From Methanomassiliicoccales archaeon UBA147 (lineage in GTDB: Archaea; Thermoplasmatota; Thermoplasmata; SG8-5): a DNA stretch of 34,805 nt. Location: contig DAJR01000054.1 of NCBI GenBank assembly GCA_002496385.1, positions 1 to 34,805 of the forward strand, written 5' to 3'. The position numbers and the translations under genes are program-made. The notes under the pieces are model-generated. The model searched no databases. It was not told the origin of the DNA and saw only the letters and a program-made list of their open reading frames with translations. Below, piece by piece: positions 22,660-29,800 of this stretch (within the stretch, counting starts at the first letter, position 1; the number at the start of each line of letters is the position of its first letter).

Positions 22660-23403
22660 ATGTTCGGAAGAAAGAACAAGCTAGCCGAGAAGGACAAGGC
22701 CTCAAAGCAACTGCAGGCCAGCGGGGTTTACAGCCTCGGCCATGCGCCGCATCCCTACATCGTCGGCGATGAGACCGTCGAAGCCGTGAAAACCAAGAGA
22801 ATTTACAGCCTTTGGTCGGGAGCCTGGTATACCGCAATACTCTCTGTGCTTCTTTTCTGGCTGCCTCCGTTCGGGCAGATGATAGCGGGCTATGTTGGCG
22901 GCAGGAAGGCCGGCACTCCGTGGAAAGGCGCCATCGCTGCTCTGATCCCGATGAGCCTGGTGTTCCTCCTGTTCCTCCTGAGGTTCACTGGCATGTACGT
23001 TTCTCAGATTGACAGGTTCCTCGGGCTTCCGGGGGAAGGCGCTGCCTTCATTTCTGGTGCGGTGCCGATATTCGGGCCTGTCATCGGTTTCATGTCCGAT
23101 TACGCAAGCCAGTTTGCCGGCGCAATGTGGTCAATGGATTATTTCATCTATCCCTATGTGCTCACCGTGATCTTCGGATATGTGGGCGGGATACTGTCAC
23201 TGCAGCACCGGAGGGAGATGGAGGCGGACGGAAAGGAACACCCGTTCATCCAGCTATTCCTGCCCCAGGCCGCCCCCGCCCCGGAACCGGCCCCGGAACC
23301 GGCACAGGAAGAACCCGCAAGCCCGCCCCCTCCGAAAGAATCCAAGGCCAACCCCCGGAAGGACTGGAAGATGAAGAAGGACAGAAAGAAAGAGAAGTGG
23401 TGA
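22660..23403 (+). CDS. Unknown four-helix membrane protein with Pro-rich basic tail
   Basis: I do not recognise the family; distant resemblance to archaeal DUF5518-like proteins (four helices with G-rich turns) is possible. The 247 residues show a polar N terminus (1-50), then membrane segments at about 53-75, 90-112, 126-146 and 160-182, with G-G pairs (AGYVGGRKAGTPWKGAIAAL). After residue 195 there is a tail of repeated EPAPEPA units and a terminal cluster of Lys/Arg (KMKKDRKKEKW), which should face the cytoplasm. The promoter is directly upstream. Function unknown. Confidence 0.75.
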   Translation: MFGRKNKLAEKDKASKQLQASGVYSLGHAPHPYIVGDETVEAVKTKRIYSLWSGAWYTAILSVLLFWLPPFGQMIAGYVGGRKAGTPWKGAIAALIPMSLVFLLFLLRFTGMYVSQIDRFLGLPGEGAAFISGAVPIFGPVIGFMSDYASQFAGAMWSMDYFIYPYVLTVIFGYVGGILSLQHRREMEADGKEHPFIQLFLPQAAPAPEPAPEPAQEEPASPPPPKESKANPRKDWKMKKDRKKEKW

Positions 23404-23420
23404 CCTGTCGAACCATTAAA

Positions 23421-23428
23421 TATTATAT
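23421..23428 (+). promoter_or_regulatory. TATA box before the interrupted tRNA-Gly
   Basis: TATTATAT lies so that initiation about 26 nt downstream falls at about 23450, a few bases before the tRNA 5' end at 23454, as is normal for archaeal tRNA genes. Confidence 0.5.
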
Positions 23429-23453
23429 TGATGTTTCCGGGTCAGAGACACGT

Positions 23454-23674
23454 GCGGATGTGATCTAGTTGGCTAGGATTCAAGCTTCCCAAGCTTGCTG
23501 CTCGGGTTCAAACCGAGGCTTGGAGTGCCAGACAACATCTCCAAACAAAACGAGAGCCGAGGCACGGACGAGAAACGGTTCGATATTTCCCATTTCTCGC
23601 CCAGTGTCCACATCGAACTTGTTCGACGTGATGTGACGCTTTCGTTTGACTCGTCGAAATTCCCGGCATCCGCA
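23454..23674 (+). tRNA. tRNA-Gly(CCC), interrupted in the T loop by about 148 nt
   Basis: The 5' part (23454-23511) has acceptor GCGGATG, D stem ATCT/GGAT with loop AGTTGGCTA, anticodon stem CAAGC/GCTTG with loop TTCCCAA (anticodon CCC), variable loop CTGC, T stem TCGGG and the start TTCAA of the T loop. It then diverges. The matching 3' part lies at 23660-23674: TT, then CCCGG, which pairs with TCGGG (one G-T), then CATCCGC, which pairs with the acceptor over all seven positions, then discriminator A. Five T follow at 23677-23681. Removing the insert gives a regular tRNA with loop TTCAATT. The insert (about 23512-23659, ambiguous by 2 nt) folds into its own hairpins, but I could not find a clean bulge-helix-bulge splice motif. 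It is either an unusual intron or a tRNA gene broken by insertion. Confidence 0.6.
23520..23640 (+). other. Structured insert within the tRNA T loop
   Basis: Three hairpins: TTGGAG/CTCCAA (23520-23525 and 23539-23544); GGAC..GAGAAA/TTTCTC..GTCC (about 23566-23610); and CACATCGAAC..GTTCGA.GATGTG (about 23610-23636, 3-nt bulge). The two edges are flanked by AAA on each side (23510-23512 and 23657-23659), a possible 2-3 bp target duplication or splice-site ambiguity. No coding frame. Confidence 0.4.
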
Positions 23675-24267
23675 TCTTTTTCTTTCCGTCATATATCATT
23701 TGTTCTCAGAAAAAGATGCTCGAAAATGTTGGGATACGCCTGATACTCAGCTAATAATTGAAAGAATATGTATCAGGCTGGCGCAAAAGATTGGTCTCGG
23801 CAATTATTTCAATCTTTTGCATCCCGGCATCCGCACCTTTTTCTTTCCGTCGTATATCATTTGTTCTCAGAAAAAGATGCTCGAAAATGATGGGATACGC
23901 CTGATTCTCAGCTAATAATTGAAAGAATATGTATCAGGCTGGCGCAAAAGATTGGAGTCTCGGCAATTATTTTCAATCTTTTGCATCCCGGCATCCGTAT
24001 CTTTTTCTTCCCGTCGTATATCATTTATTCTCAGAAAAAGATGCTCGAAAATGTTGGGATACGCCTGATACCTAGCTAACAATTGAAAGAATACGTATCA
24101 GGCTGGCGCAAAAGATTGGAGTGTCGGCAATTATTTCCAATCTTTTGCATCCCGGCATCCTCATCTTTTTCTTCCCGTCGTATATCATTTGTTCTCAGAA
24201 AAAGATGCTTTAAAATAATAATATACGCCTGATATTCAGCTGATAATTGAAAGAATACGTACCAGGC
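23662..24267. repeat. Tandem array of 3.7 units of 161-164 bp, each with three hairpins
   Basis: Units start at 23662, 23823, 23987 and 24151 with CCCGGCATCCNCA (the tRNA 3' end). The fourth is cut at about 24267. Each full unit has three inverted repeats. In unit 1 they are GCATCTTTTTCT/AGAAAAAGATGC (23672-23683, 23708-23719), GCCTGATAC/GTATCAGGC (23738-23746, 23770-23778) and GCAAAAGATTG/CAATCTTTTGC (23783-23793, 23810-23820). Differences between copies often keep pairing: the third stem extends to 13 bp in unit 3 and has a G-T pair in unit 2. There is no protein frame of coding character in it. Confidence 0.9.
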
Positions 24268-24282
24268 AGACATCTGCATCAG

Positions 24283-24291
24283 AAAAAAAAA
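24283..24291 (-). terminator. U-run after the UPF0147 gene
   Basis: Nine A on the plus strand give U9 on the minus transcript just 2 nt beyond the UPF0147 stop, an archaeal-type poly-U terminator. Confidence 0.6.
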
Positions 24292-24293
24292 CC

Positions 24294-24548
24294 TTACTTA
24301 ACCTGCTCCAGCTGGCTGATGATGTTCCATATCAGCGTGCGCCCGTGAAGTGGGATGTTGGGGTCGTTGGCCATCTCGTCCAGCTTTGAGACCGCGCCCG
24401 AGACCCTGACGTCCAGGGCTTCGTCCTTCCTGCGCAGCCTGTCCTTGCATTCGACGGCGCCGCGCCTGATGTTCCTCGGTACCGAGTTGTCCTCGGCCAG
24501 TTGGTCCAGTATCGTTACTATCTGCTCAAGTTTTTCCTGTGCGGTCAT
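24294..24548 (-). CDS. UPF0147 family protein
   Basis: This 84-residue protein fits the small archaeal UPF0147 family, of unknown function and predicted all-helical. It shows EKLEQIVTILDQLAEDNSVPRNIRRGAV near the start, then LDVRVSGAVSKLDEMANDPN and HGRTLIWNIISQLE. The frame is open to 24611, but ATG 24548 has AGGTGAG 5 nt before it and begins where the family does. TATA-like CATTATAC (24567-24574) is upstream on the same strand. Confidence 0.88.
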   Translation of the reverse strand: MTAQEKLEQIVTILDQLAEDNSVPRNIRRGAVECKDRLRRKDEALDVRVSGAVSKLDEMANDPNIPLHGRTLIWNIISQLEQVK

Positions 24549-24621
24549 GTGCTCACCTTGTCCGGTGTATAATGCACCTGCAATTAATGTTTTCTCCGAT
24601 ATTTGCGGCATTGGCCGTCGC

Positions 24622-24954
24622 TCATTGCGCGAACAGGAGGGTTTTGTTCTCCTTGAAGGGGGTGACCACCATCATCGTCTTGGTCTCCTTGATGCCCTCT
24701 ATCGGGGCCAGGGAGTCAAGCACGAACGATTTCAGCGCCTTGTAGCTCGGGAATCTGGCCTTGAGAATTATGTCCACGTCGCCCGTGACCATGAACAGCT
24801 CCTCGACGATATCGAACTTCGACACCATCTTGGCGATGTTCTCCGCCTCTTTCGTGTCTATCTTCAGCATCATCATCGCCACAACCTGGTTCTCGCCGTA
24901 GTATGTGGACAGTATCCTCTCGTAATCCTCGTTCTTTTCCATGGCAATCCTCAT
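24622..24954 (-). CDS. Stand-alone Lrp/AsnC ligand-binding (RAM) domain protein
   Basis: The 110-residue protein matches the C-terminal RAM (ACT-like) domain of Lrp/AsnC regulators: VVAMMMLKIDTKEAENIAKM, then IVEELFMVTGDVDIILKARF, then KETKTMMVV. The helix-turn-helix half is absent. Stand-alone RAM proteins occur in archaea and are thought to bind amino acids or modulate full-length Lrp partners. The start is uncertain: ATG 24954 lies about 25 nt after a TATA-like TATTAAAT (24974-24981), fitting a leaderless transcript; ATG 24942 and 24969 are alternatives. It is divergent from the aminopeptidase gene, which may be its regulatory target (inference). Confidence 0.85.
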   Translation of the reverse strand: MRIAMEKNEDYERILSTYYGENQVVAMMMLKIDTKEAENIAKMVSKFDIVEELFMVTGDVDIILKARFPSYKALKSFVLDSLAPIEGIKETKTMMVVTPFKENKTLLFAQ

Positions 24955-25011
24955 GCCAAGGTATGACAAACCGATTTAATACCTTTTTGACGGCTGTTTG
25001 CGTCGGCAGGG

Positions 25012-25019
25012 TTTATATC
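25012..25019 (+). promoter_or_regulatory. TATA box of the aminopeptidase gene
   Basis: TTTATATC-type box (TTTATATC at 25012-25019) about 37 nt before ATG 25052. A GGGTGA site (25041-25046) lies in the short leader. The divergent Lrp-like gene's TATA is only about 35 bp away, so the two promoters are back to back. Confidence 0.5.
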
Positions 25020-25051
25020 ATCGGGACGCATTCAAGGCCCGGGTGAATCAG

Positions 25052-26185
25052 ATGGATGCCAGTTCCCGAACCAGCGAGGTAAGGACCATAAGGAATGCAG
25101 GACTGAAAAAAGCCGCAGCGGTCGCCGCGGAGAGCGTGCTCGGCGTCGGAAAGGGCGATACCGCGCTCATCATCACCAACCCCGAGACGAACGTTCATTC
25201 GATATCCCTGGCAATGTACGATGCGATTGTGGAACTCGGGGGCCTGCCCGTGATAATGGTCCAGCCCTACAAGACCCAGCTGGATTACGCGGAGAAATCC
25301 GTGATAGAGGCCATCCGCTCGAACCCGGATATCTGCATATCCCTCAGCGCCGAGAAGCTGGGGAAGGACGAAGCAGGGATAAAGGAGAATTATCGGCTTG
25401 GGGATAAAGAATACGACCACATCTTCGATTATCTCTACAGGGGAAAGAGGATGAGGGCCTTCTGGTCGCCCAGCGTCACCGCCGAGATGTTCGCGAGAAC
25501 GGTGCCCATAGACTACCCCAGGCTCAGGAGGGAGTGCGCCTCGATAAAGCAGGTGCTGGACCGGGCAGCAAGCGTTCACGTGTCATCTGCCAAGGGCACC
25601 GACCTGACGATCGGCCTGAGGAACAGGCTGGCAGAGGTCGACGACGGAGATTTCCGCACCCCGGGGCAGGGGGGAAACCTGCCCGCCGGAGAGACCTACA
25701 TCTCGCCGGAGCTGGGCAGCTCGAATGGGACAATCGCATTCGATGGCTCGATATCCCTGGAAAAAGGCGACCTTGTGATAAAGGAGCCCATAATCGCCAG
25801 GGTTGAAGGCAATTTCGTCAGGTCCCTGGAAGGGGGGGAGGAAGCCAGAATACTGGAAACGACCCTTCAGAGCGGGAGGGACAACGCCCTCGCGGCAGTT
25901 AAAGCAGGCAAGCTGGACCCGGGCGCGGGCGCCGAGTACGCCAAGAATGCGAGGAACCTCGGGGAGCTTGGCATCGGCCTCAACAGGAAAGCCAGGATAG
26001 TGGGCAACATGCTGGAGGACGAGAAGGTGTTCTCGACCTGCCACATAGCCATAGGGGCAAATTATGATGACGATGCGAAAGCGATGATCCACCTCGACGG
26101 CCTGATAAAAATGCCCACCATCGCAGCCAGGATGCCGGACGGCAGAGAAATTTTCATAATGGAGAACGGAAAACTGAAATTGTGA
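25052..26185 (+). CDS. Aminopeptidase, family M29 (aminopeptidase T-like)
   Basis: M29 metalloaminopeptidases use two metal ions to remove N-terminal residues from peptides in the cytoplasm. The 377-residue protein is of usual length. Its C-terminal half holds the expected ligands: E in NLPAGETYISPE, E-D-E-K-V-F-S-T-C-H (Glu and His) and AMIHLDGLI (His and Asp). The N-terminal half begins RNAGLKKAAAVAAESVLGVG and has DTALIITNPETN, the family's first sheet. Start ATG 25052 is chosen because the TATA box lies just upstream. The frame opens at 24998, upstream of the TATA box, which I reject. Confidence 0.85.
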   Translation: MDASSRTSEVRTIRNAGLKKAAAVAAESVLGVGKGDTALIITNPETNVHSISLAMYDAIVELGGLPVIMVQPYKTQLDYAEKSVIEAIRSNPDICISLSAEKLGKDEAGIKENYRLGDKEYDHIFDYLYRGKRMRAFWSPSVTAEMFARTVPIDYPRLRRECASIKQVLDRAASVHVSSAKGTDLTIGLRNRLAEVDDGDFRTPGQGGNLPAGETYISPELGSSNGTIAFDGSISLEKGDLVIKEPIIARVEGNFVRSLEGGEEARILETTLQSGRDNALAAVKAGKLDPGAGAEYAKNARNLGELGIGLNRKARIVGNMLEDEKVFSTCHIAIGANYDDDAKAMIHLDGLIKMPTIAARMPDGREIFIMENGKLKL

Positions 26186-26225
26186 CAGGAACATGGCTGA
26201 CAGGCATTGATGCTGTTCTCGTCCA

Positions 26226-26255
26226 GGCAGCCATCCTGCAAAATTGCAGTCTGCC
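26226..26255. terminator. Hairpin between convergent genes
   Basis: GGCAG (26226-26230) with CTGCC (26251-26255), enclosing CTGCAA (26236-26241) with TTGCAG (26244-26249). It lies between the ends of the aminopeptidase and the small minus-strand gene and could serve both. Confidence 0.4.
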
Positions 26256-26428
26256 TATTGGGCGGTGGAAGTCTCGAACTCTTCCTGCAGGTCGATGATG
26301 ACCTGTTCCAGCACTTCCTCGAATGACTCGCTTCTGTATTCCCTCATGCCGCCCAGGTCGCTCTCGACCCTTGCGATAAATGCCTTGGGCCCCTTCAGGA
26401 ATTCAACATTGCACAGTGACTCTTCCAT
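26255..26428 (-). CDS. Unknown 57-aa protein, upstream and divergent of smc
   Basis: Below common length limits, but convincing. The start has AGGAGG 7 nt before ATG, and a TATA-like ATTAAATA (26469-26476) about 40 nt upstream. The protein begins MEESLCNVEFLKGPKAFIAR and continues VESDLGGMREYRSESFEEVL, ending EQVIIDLQEEFETSTAQ. It looks like one sheet plus a C-terminal helix, with no Cys cluster or membrane segment. I do not recognise the family. The plus-strand frame over the same DNA (26244-26531) is its shadow. The adjacency to smc is suggestive only. Confidence 0.7.
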   Translation of the reverse strand: MEESLCNVEFLKGPKAFIARVESDLGGMREYRSESFEEVLEQVIIDLQEEFETSTAQ

Positions 26429-26542
26429 ATGCGCGCCTCCTATGTATTCGACCCCGATTATGGGCAGGGTATTTAATGATTGCTCAAATGCCTGTCCAGG
26501 AGACTATTTTGTAAAGGGAAACACGCATTGAAACGAAAATGT

Positions 26543-26553
26543 TTGTCTGACAA
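26543..26553. promoter_or_regulatory. Palindromic half-site copy (TTGTCTGACAA)
   Basis: TTGTCTGACAA is an 11-bp palindrome. Its first ten bases TTGTCTGACA recur at 26649-26658 within the larger palindrome at the smc promoter. It lies in the divergent region between the 57-aa gene and smc, so a shared regulator may bind both. Otherwise 26477-26620 holds no gene or hairpin I can support. Confidence 0.4.
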
Positions 26554-26620
26554 CAATTTTCACGTTGAATCTCTTCCATCCCAATCATATTTAGGCTGAG
26601 TCATACATTAACCGATGTAT

Positions 26621-26636
26621 TTTTATACTAGTATAT
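26621..26636 (+). promoter_or_regulatory. TATA box of the smc operon
   Basis: TTTTATACTAGTATAT contains a strong box A within a palindrome (TATACTAGTATA, 26624-26635), so it might serve either direction. Initiation about 26 nt downstream would be near 26652, at the left edge of the 19-bp palindrome. Confidence 0.55.
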
Positions 26637-26650
26637 AGATATAGGTTCTT

Positions 26651-26669
26651 GTCTGACATAATGTCAGAC
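26651..26669. promoter_or_regulatory. 19-bp palindrome at the smc transcription start (putative operator)
   Basis: GTCTGACAT-A-ATGTCAGAC is a perfect 9+1+9 palindrome covering the predicted start of transcription. Placed there, a dimeric regulator would block initiation. The regulator is unknown. Confidence 0.5.
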
Positions 26670-26719
26670 TTCAGCGGATGGGATGCGTGGGTCCTCTGGG
26701 TCCACAGAAGTAGGCCAGA

Positions 26720-26766
26720 TGCCATTCTCGAGGGTCTAGGAACCCTCCGTTTCGGTAAGCGTGGCA
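26720..26766 (+). promoter_or_regulatory. Hairpin in the smc 5' leader
   Basis: GAGGGT (26730-26735) pairs with ACCCTC (26742-26747) on a CTAGGA loop, inside an outer stem TGCCA (26720-26724) with TGGCA (26762-26766). With transcription from about 26652 and translation from 26812, it would lie in a leader of about 160 nt. A regulatory RNA is possible; no riboswitch class is recognised. Confidence 0.35.
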
Positions 26767-26811
26767 GATCAGAGACATGGTCATCAGGGCCGGGCTTGTC
26801 CATTCGTTTCC

Positions 26812-29800
26812 ATGGTGAAGCGAATGTATCTGAAAGAAATCCAGATGGAGAATTTCAAGTCGTTCAAGGGAAAGATGAGGGTCCCCCTTGTGGACGGCTA
26901 CACGGCCATCACGGGGCCGAACGGCTCGGGCAAGTCCAACATCTCGGACGCGATACTTTTCGTCCTGGGCCCGAAAAGCTCCAAGGCCATCCGCGCCGGA
27001 CGTCTGACTGACCTGATTTTCAACGGCGGCAAAGCCGGCAGCCCCGCCCAGTTCACCGAGGTTTCCCTGGTATTCGACAATTCAGACAAGATTCTGCCGG
27101 TGGCAAGCGACTCGGTGACGCTGACGCGCTATGTGAAGCGGTCGCCCGGCAAGGCCGATTATGTCAGTTATTTCTATGTCAACGGGAAAAAATCCTCCCT
27201 GAACGATTTTGACTCGATACTCTCCCACGCGAAGATATCCGCAGAAGGGTACAACCTGGTCCAGCAGGGCGACATCACCAGGATAGTCGAGATGGGGCCG
27301 AAGGAGAGGCGCGGCATCCTGGACGACATCGCAGGCATCAGCAGGTTCGACGCGGACATCGAGAGCGCAGAGAAGGACAAGCTGGAAACCGAGGACAACC
27401 TCGACCGGATAAGCATCATCCTCGAAGAGCTGAAGAAACAGCTGAAGCAGCTGGAGTCCGACCGGGCCAGCGCCCTGAAGTACCGCGAGCAGAAGGAGAA
27501 GCTGGAGGTCGCGAAGGCCCAGCTGGAGTACAAGCGCAAGGAGAGCCTGGAGAACGAGATTCACGGCCTCGGGGAGCAGATCAACGCCCGGGAGAAGGAG
27601 ATAGCCAAGCTTTCCTCGGAGAAAGACGGGCTCGCAGCCGGCCTGAAGAAGACCCAGGACGCGCTGGACAGGGCCGAGAAGGACATCGAGGCGAAGAGCA
27701 CGGCGGAATCCGCCGAGCTCAGGAAGAATCTGGACAACCTGAAAGTGGAAGTTGCGAGATGCCAGGACAGCATTCAGAATTCCGTGGAATCCATATCCGA
27801 CCTGAAGACCCAGCGAAAGCAGAGGAAGGCCGACCTGGACAAGCTGGTCAGGGAGAAGGAGGCACTTGAGCGGGACAATGCCGACGTCATCAAGCGGCAC
27901 AAGGCATCCAACGCCGAGCTGACGAAAGCCCGGAAGGAGTTCGAGGATGCGGAGAAGAAAATAGCCGGCTCGGATTCCGCAGCCACTCCCCTCCAGAAAG
28001 AGGCTTTCGAGATCAAGAAGCGCGTCGACGAACTCTCCGAGAAGGTCAGGACCCTCACGGTCGAGAAGGACAGGCTCACGGACAAGGCCGAGCGCCAGAG
28101 GAAGGATCTTGAGGAGCTCGAGGAGAAGAAGTCCAACCTGGAATTCCAGCTCAAGGACGCAGACTGGCGTCTCAAGGAGCTCAAGAGCGAGGGGAAGAAG
28201 TCGAGCGGGAACCTCAAGGAGAGCCAGGCACAGTACCTCTCCAAGCGCAAGGAGGAGGGGGAGCTTTCAAGGCAGTCGCTGGAGCTCGAGGCGGCCATCA
28301 AGACTCTCACCCGCGACTACAACCAGCTGAAGGCTGAGAACGACGCTGTGAAGTCAGTCGAAAAAGGTTACAGCGCGGCAGTCAATTCCATTTTGGAGGC
28401 GAGGGACAAGGGGGAGCTGAAGGGCATACACGGCACGGTCGCGGAGGTTGTCAAGCTCGACAAGAAGTTCGAGACGGCGATTGCCACTGCCGCCGGCAAC
28501 AGGATGCAGGCCGTCATAGTCAACGATGACGCCACCGCCGAGAAGGCCATCAATTTCCTGAAGAAGAACAGGGTGGGCAGGGCGATGTTCCTGCCGATCA
28601 ACCAGATGCTCCCCCAGAGGCCGCGCGGAAAGGCGCTGATGGCCGTGAAGGATTCCCTGGGATTCGCTATCGACCTCGTTGAGTTCAAGGATGAGTACCG
28701 CGACGCAGTGAGCTACGTCCTCGGCGAGACCATAGTGGTCGACACCCTCGAATCCGCAAGGGCGCGCATGGGCGGCGTGAGGCTCGTCACGCTGGACGGC
28801 GACCTCGTGGAGGCCTCGGGCGCAATGATAGGCGGCATGAAGGAGCGCAGCCTGATGAAGATGGGCAGCTCCAACCGCGGAGAGCTGGACGCGGTCGGGG
28901 AGAACCTCCGCAAGGCCACCGAGAGGGCAGACAAGCTCTCAGAGAAGCTGAGAGCGCTCAGAGAAGAGATGCTCGACCTGGAGAAACAGGTCAAGGATGC
29001 AGGCATGTCTGATACATCTGGCTCGGCGGTGGTGGATTCCCTGGAGACGCAGCGCAAGGAGTTCAAGGAATCGGCCGAGAAGGCCAAGAAGGCCATCAAG
29101 GTACTTGAGACAGAGCTGGAGCAGACCTCGGAGTTGCGGGATAAATCAGTTTCCGACCTGGAGCGCTTCTCCGACGAATTGAGCGAACTTGACAAGAAGC
29201 GCCAGGCCAAGGAACAGGAAGTGCTGAGCCTGGCATCCAAAGGCCTCGGCAAGGCGATGAAAGAACTTCAGGAGAGGATGGCGCGGCTGGCCAAGGAAGA
29301 GGCCGAACTTTCAGCCTCGCTGAGCGCGTTCGACAGCAGGTCGAAGATACTGCAGGACAGGATGTCCGAGGTAAAGGAATCGCTGGACTTCATCGAGGCC
29401 AAATTGAAGTCCGAAGAGGACAACATCAAGGCCAGGGAGAAGCTGCTTGCCAAGCATTCCACGGACCTGAAGGCCATGCAGAAGATAGAGGATTCAATGG
29501 GCAGCGAGCTGGCCCAGCTGCGCAGGAAGCGCGACGAGGCTTACAAATCAAAAACCGAGATAGAAGCCAGCATCGACAAGGTCGCGCATTCCGTCGAGGC
29601 GAAGAACGATTTCATCCGCGGCCTGAAGCTTGAGCATGAGAACGCCGCCAAGATGCTGGCCGACGCAGAGGAGATTGTCAAGAAGCTAAACATCGGCGAC
29701 ATCTCGAAACTTCCCAGTTCCGAGACCCTCAACAGGACCATCAAATCGGCCGAGATCGCGATGGAGTCGATGGGCAATGTGAACCTCCGCGCGCTGGACG

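Noticed and set aside
23507..23662. Canonical bulge-helix-bulge splice site for the tRNA insert
   Set aside because: CGAG/CTCG can form a 4-bp central helix but then the bulges and exon ends do not give a 7-nt T loop; no register satisfied all rules.
23495..23915. ORFs of 82 and 89 aa across the tRNA insert and repeats
   Set aside because: They run through hairpin repeats and the tRNA 3' end; the repeated peptide is just translated repeat DNA.
23662..24267. CRISPR array
   Set aside because: Units of 161-164 bp are contiguous, without short repeats and unique spacers; no cas genes nearby.
24998..25051. Upstream start of the aminopeptidase
   Set aside because: It would precede the TATA box at 25012-25019, so it cannot be on the main transcript.
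26244..26531. 95-aa plus-strand ORF
   Set aside because: It is antisense to the 57-aa minus gene, which has a proper Shine-Dalgarno and promoter; Ser/Cys-rich composition is typical of a shadow frame.
26761..26811. Upstream start of SMC
   Set aside because: The extra 17 residues lack similarity to SMC N termini, which begin close to MYLKEIQMENFKSF, and the region is part of the leader hairpin.
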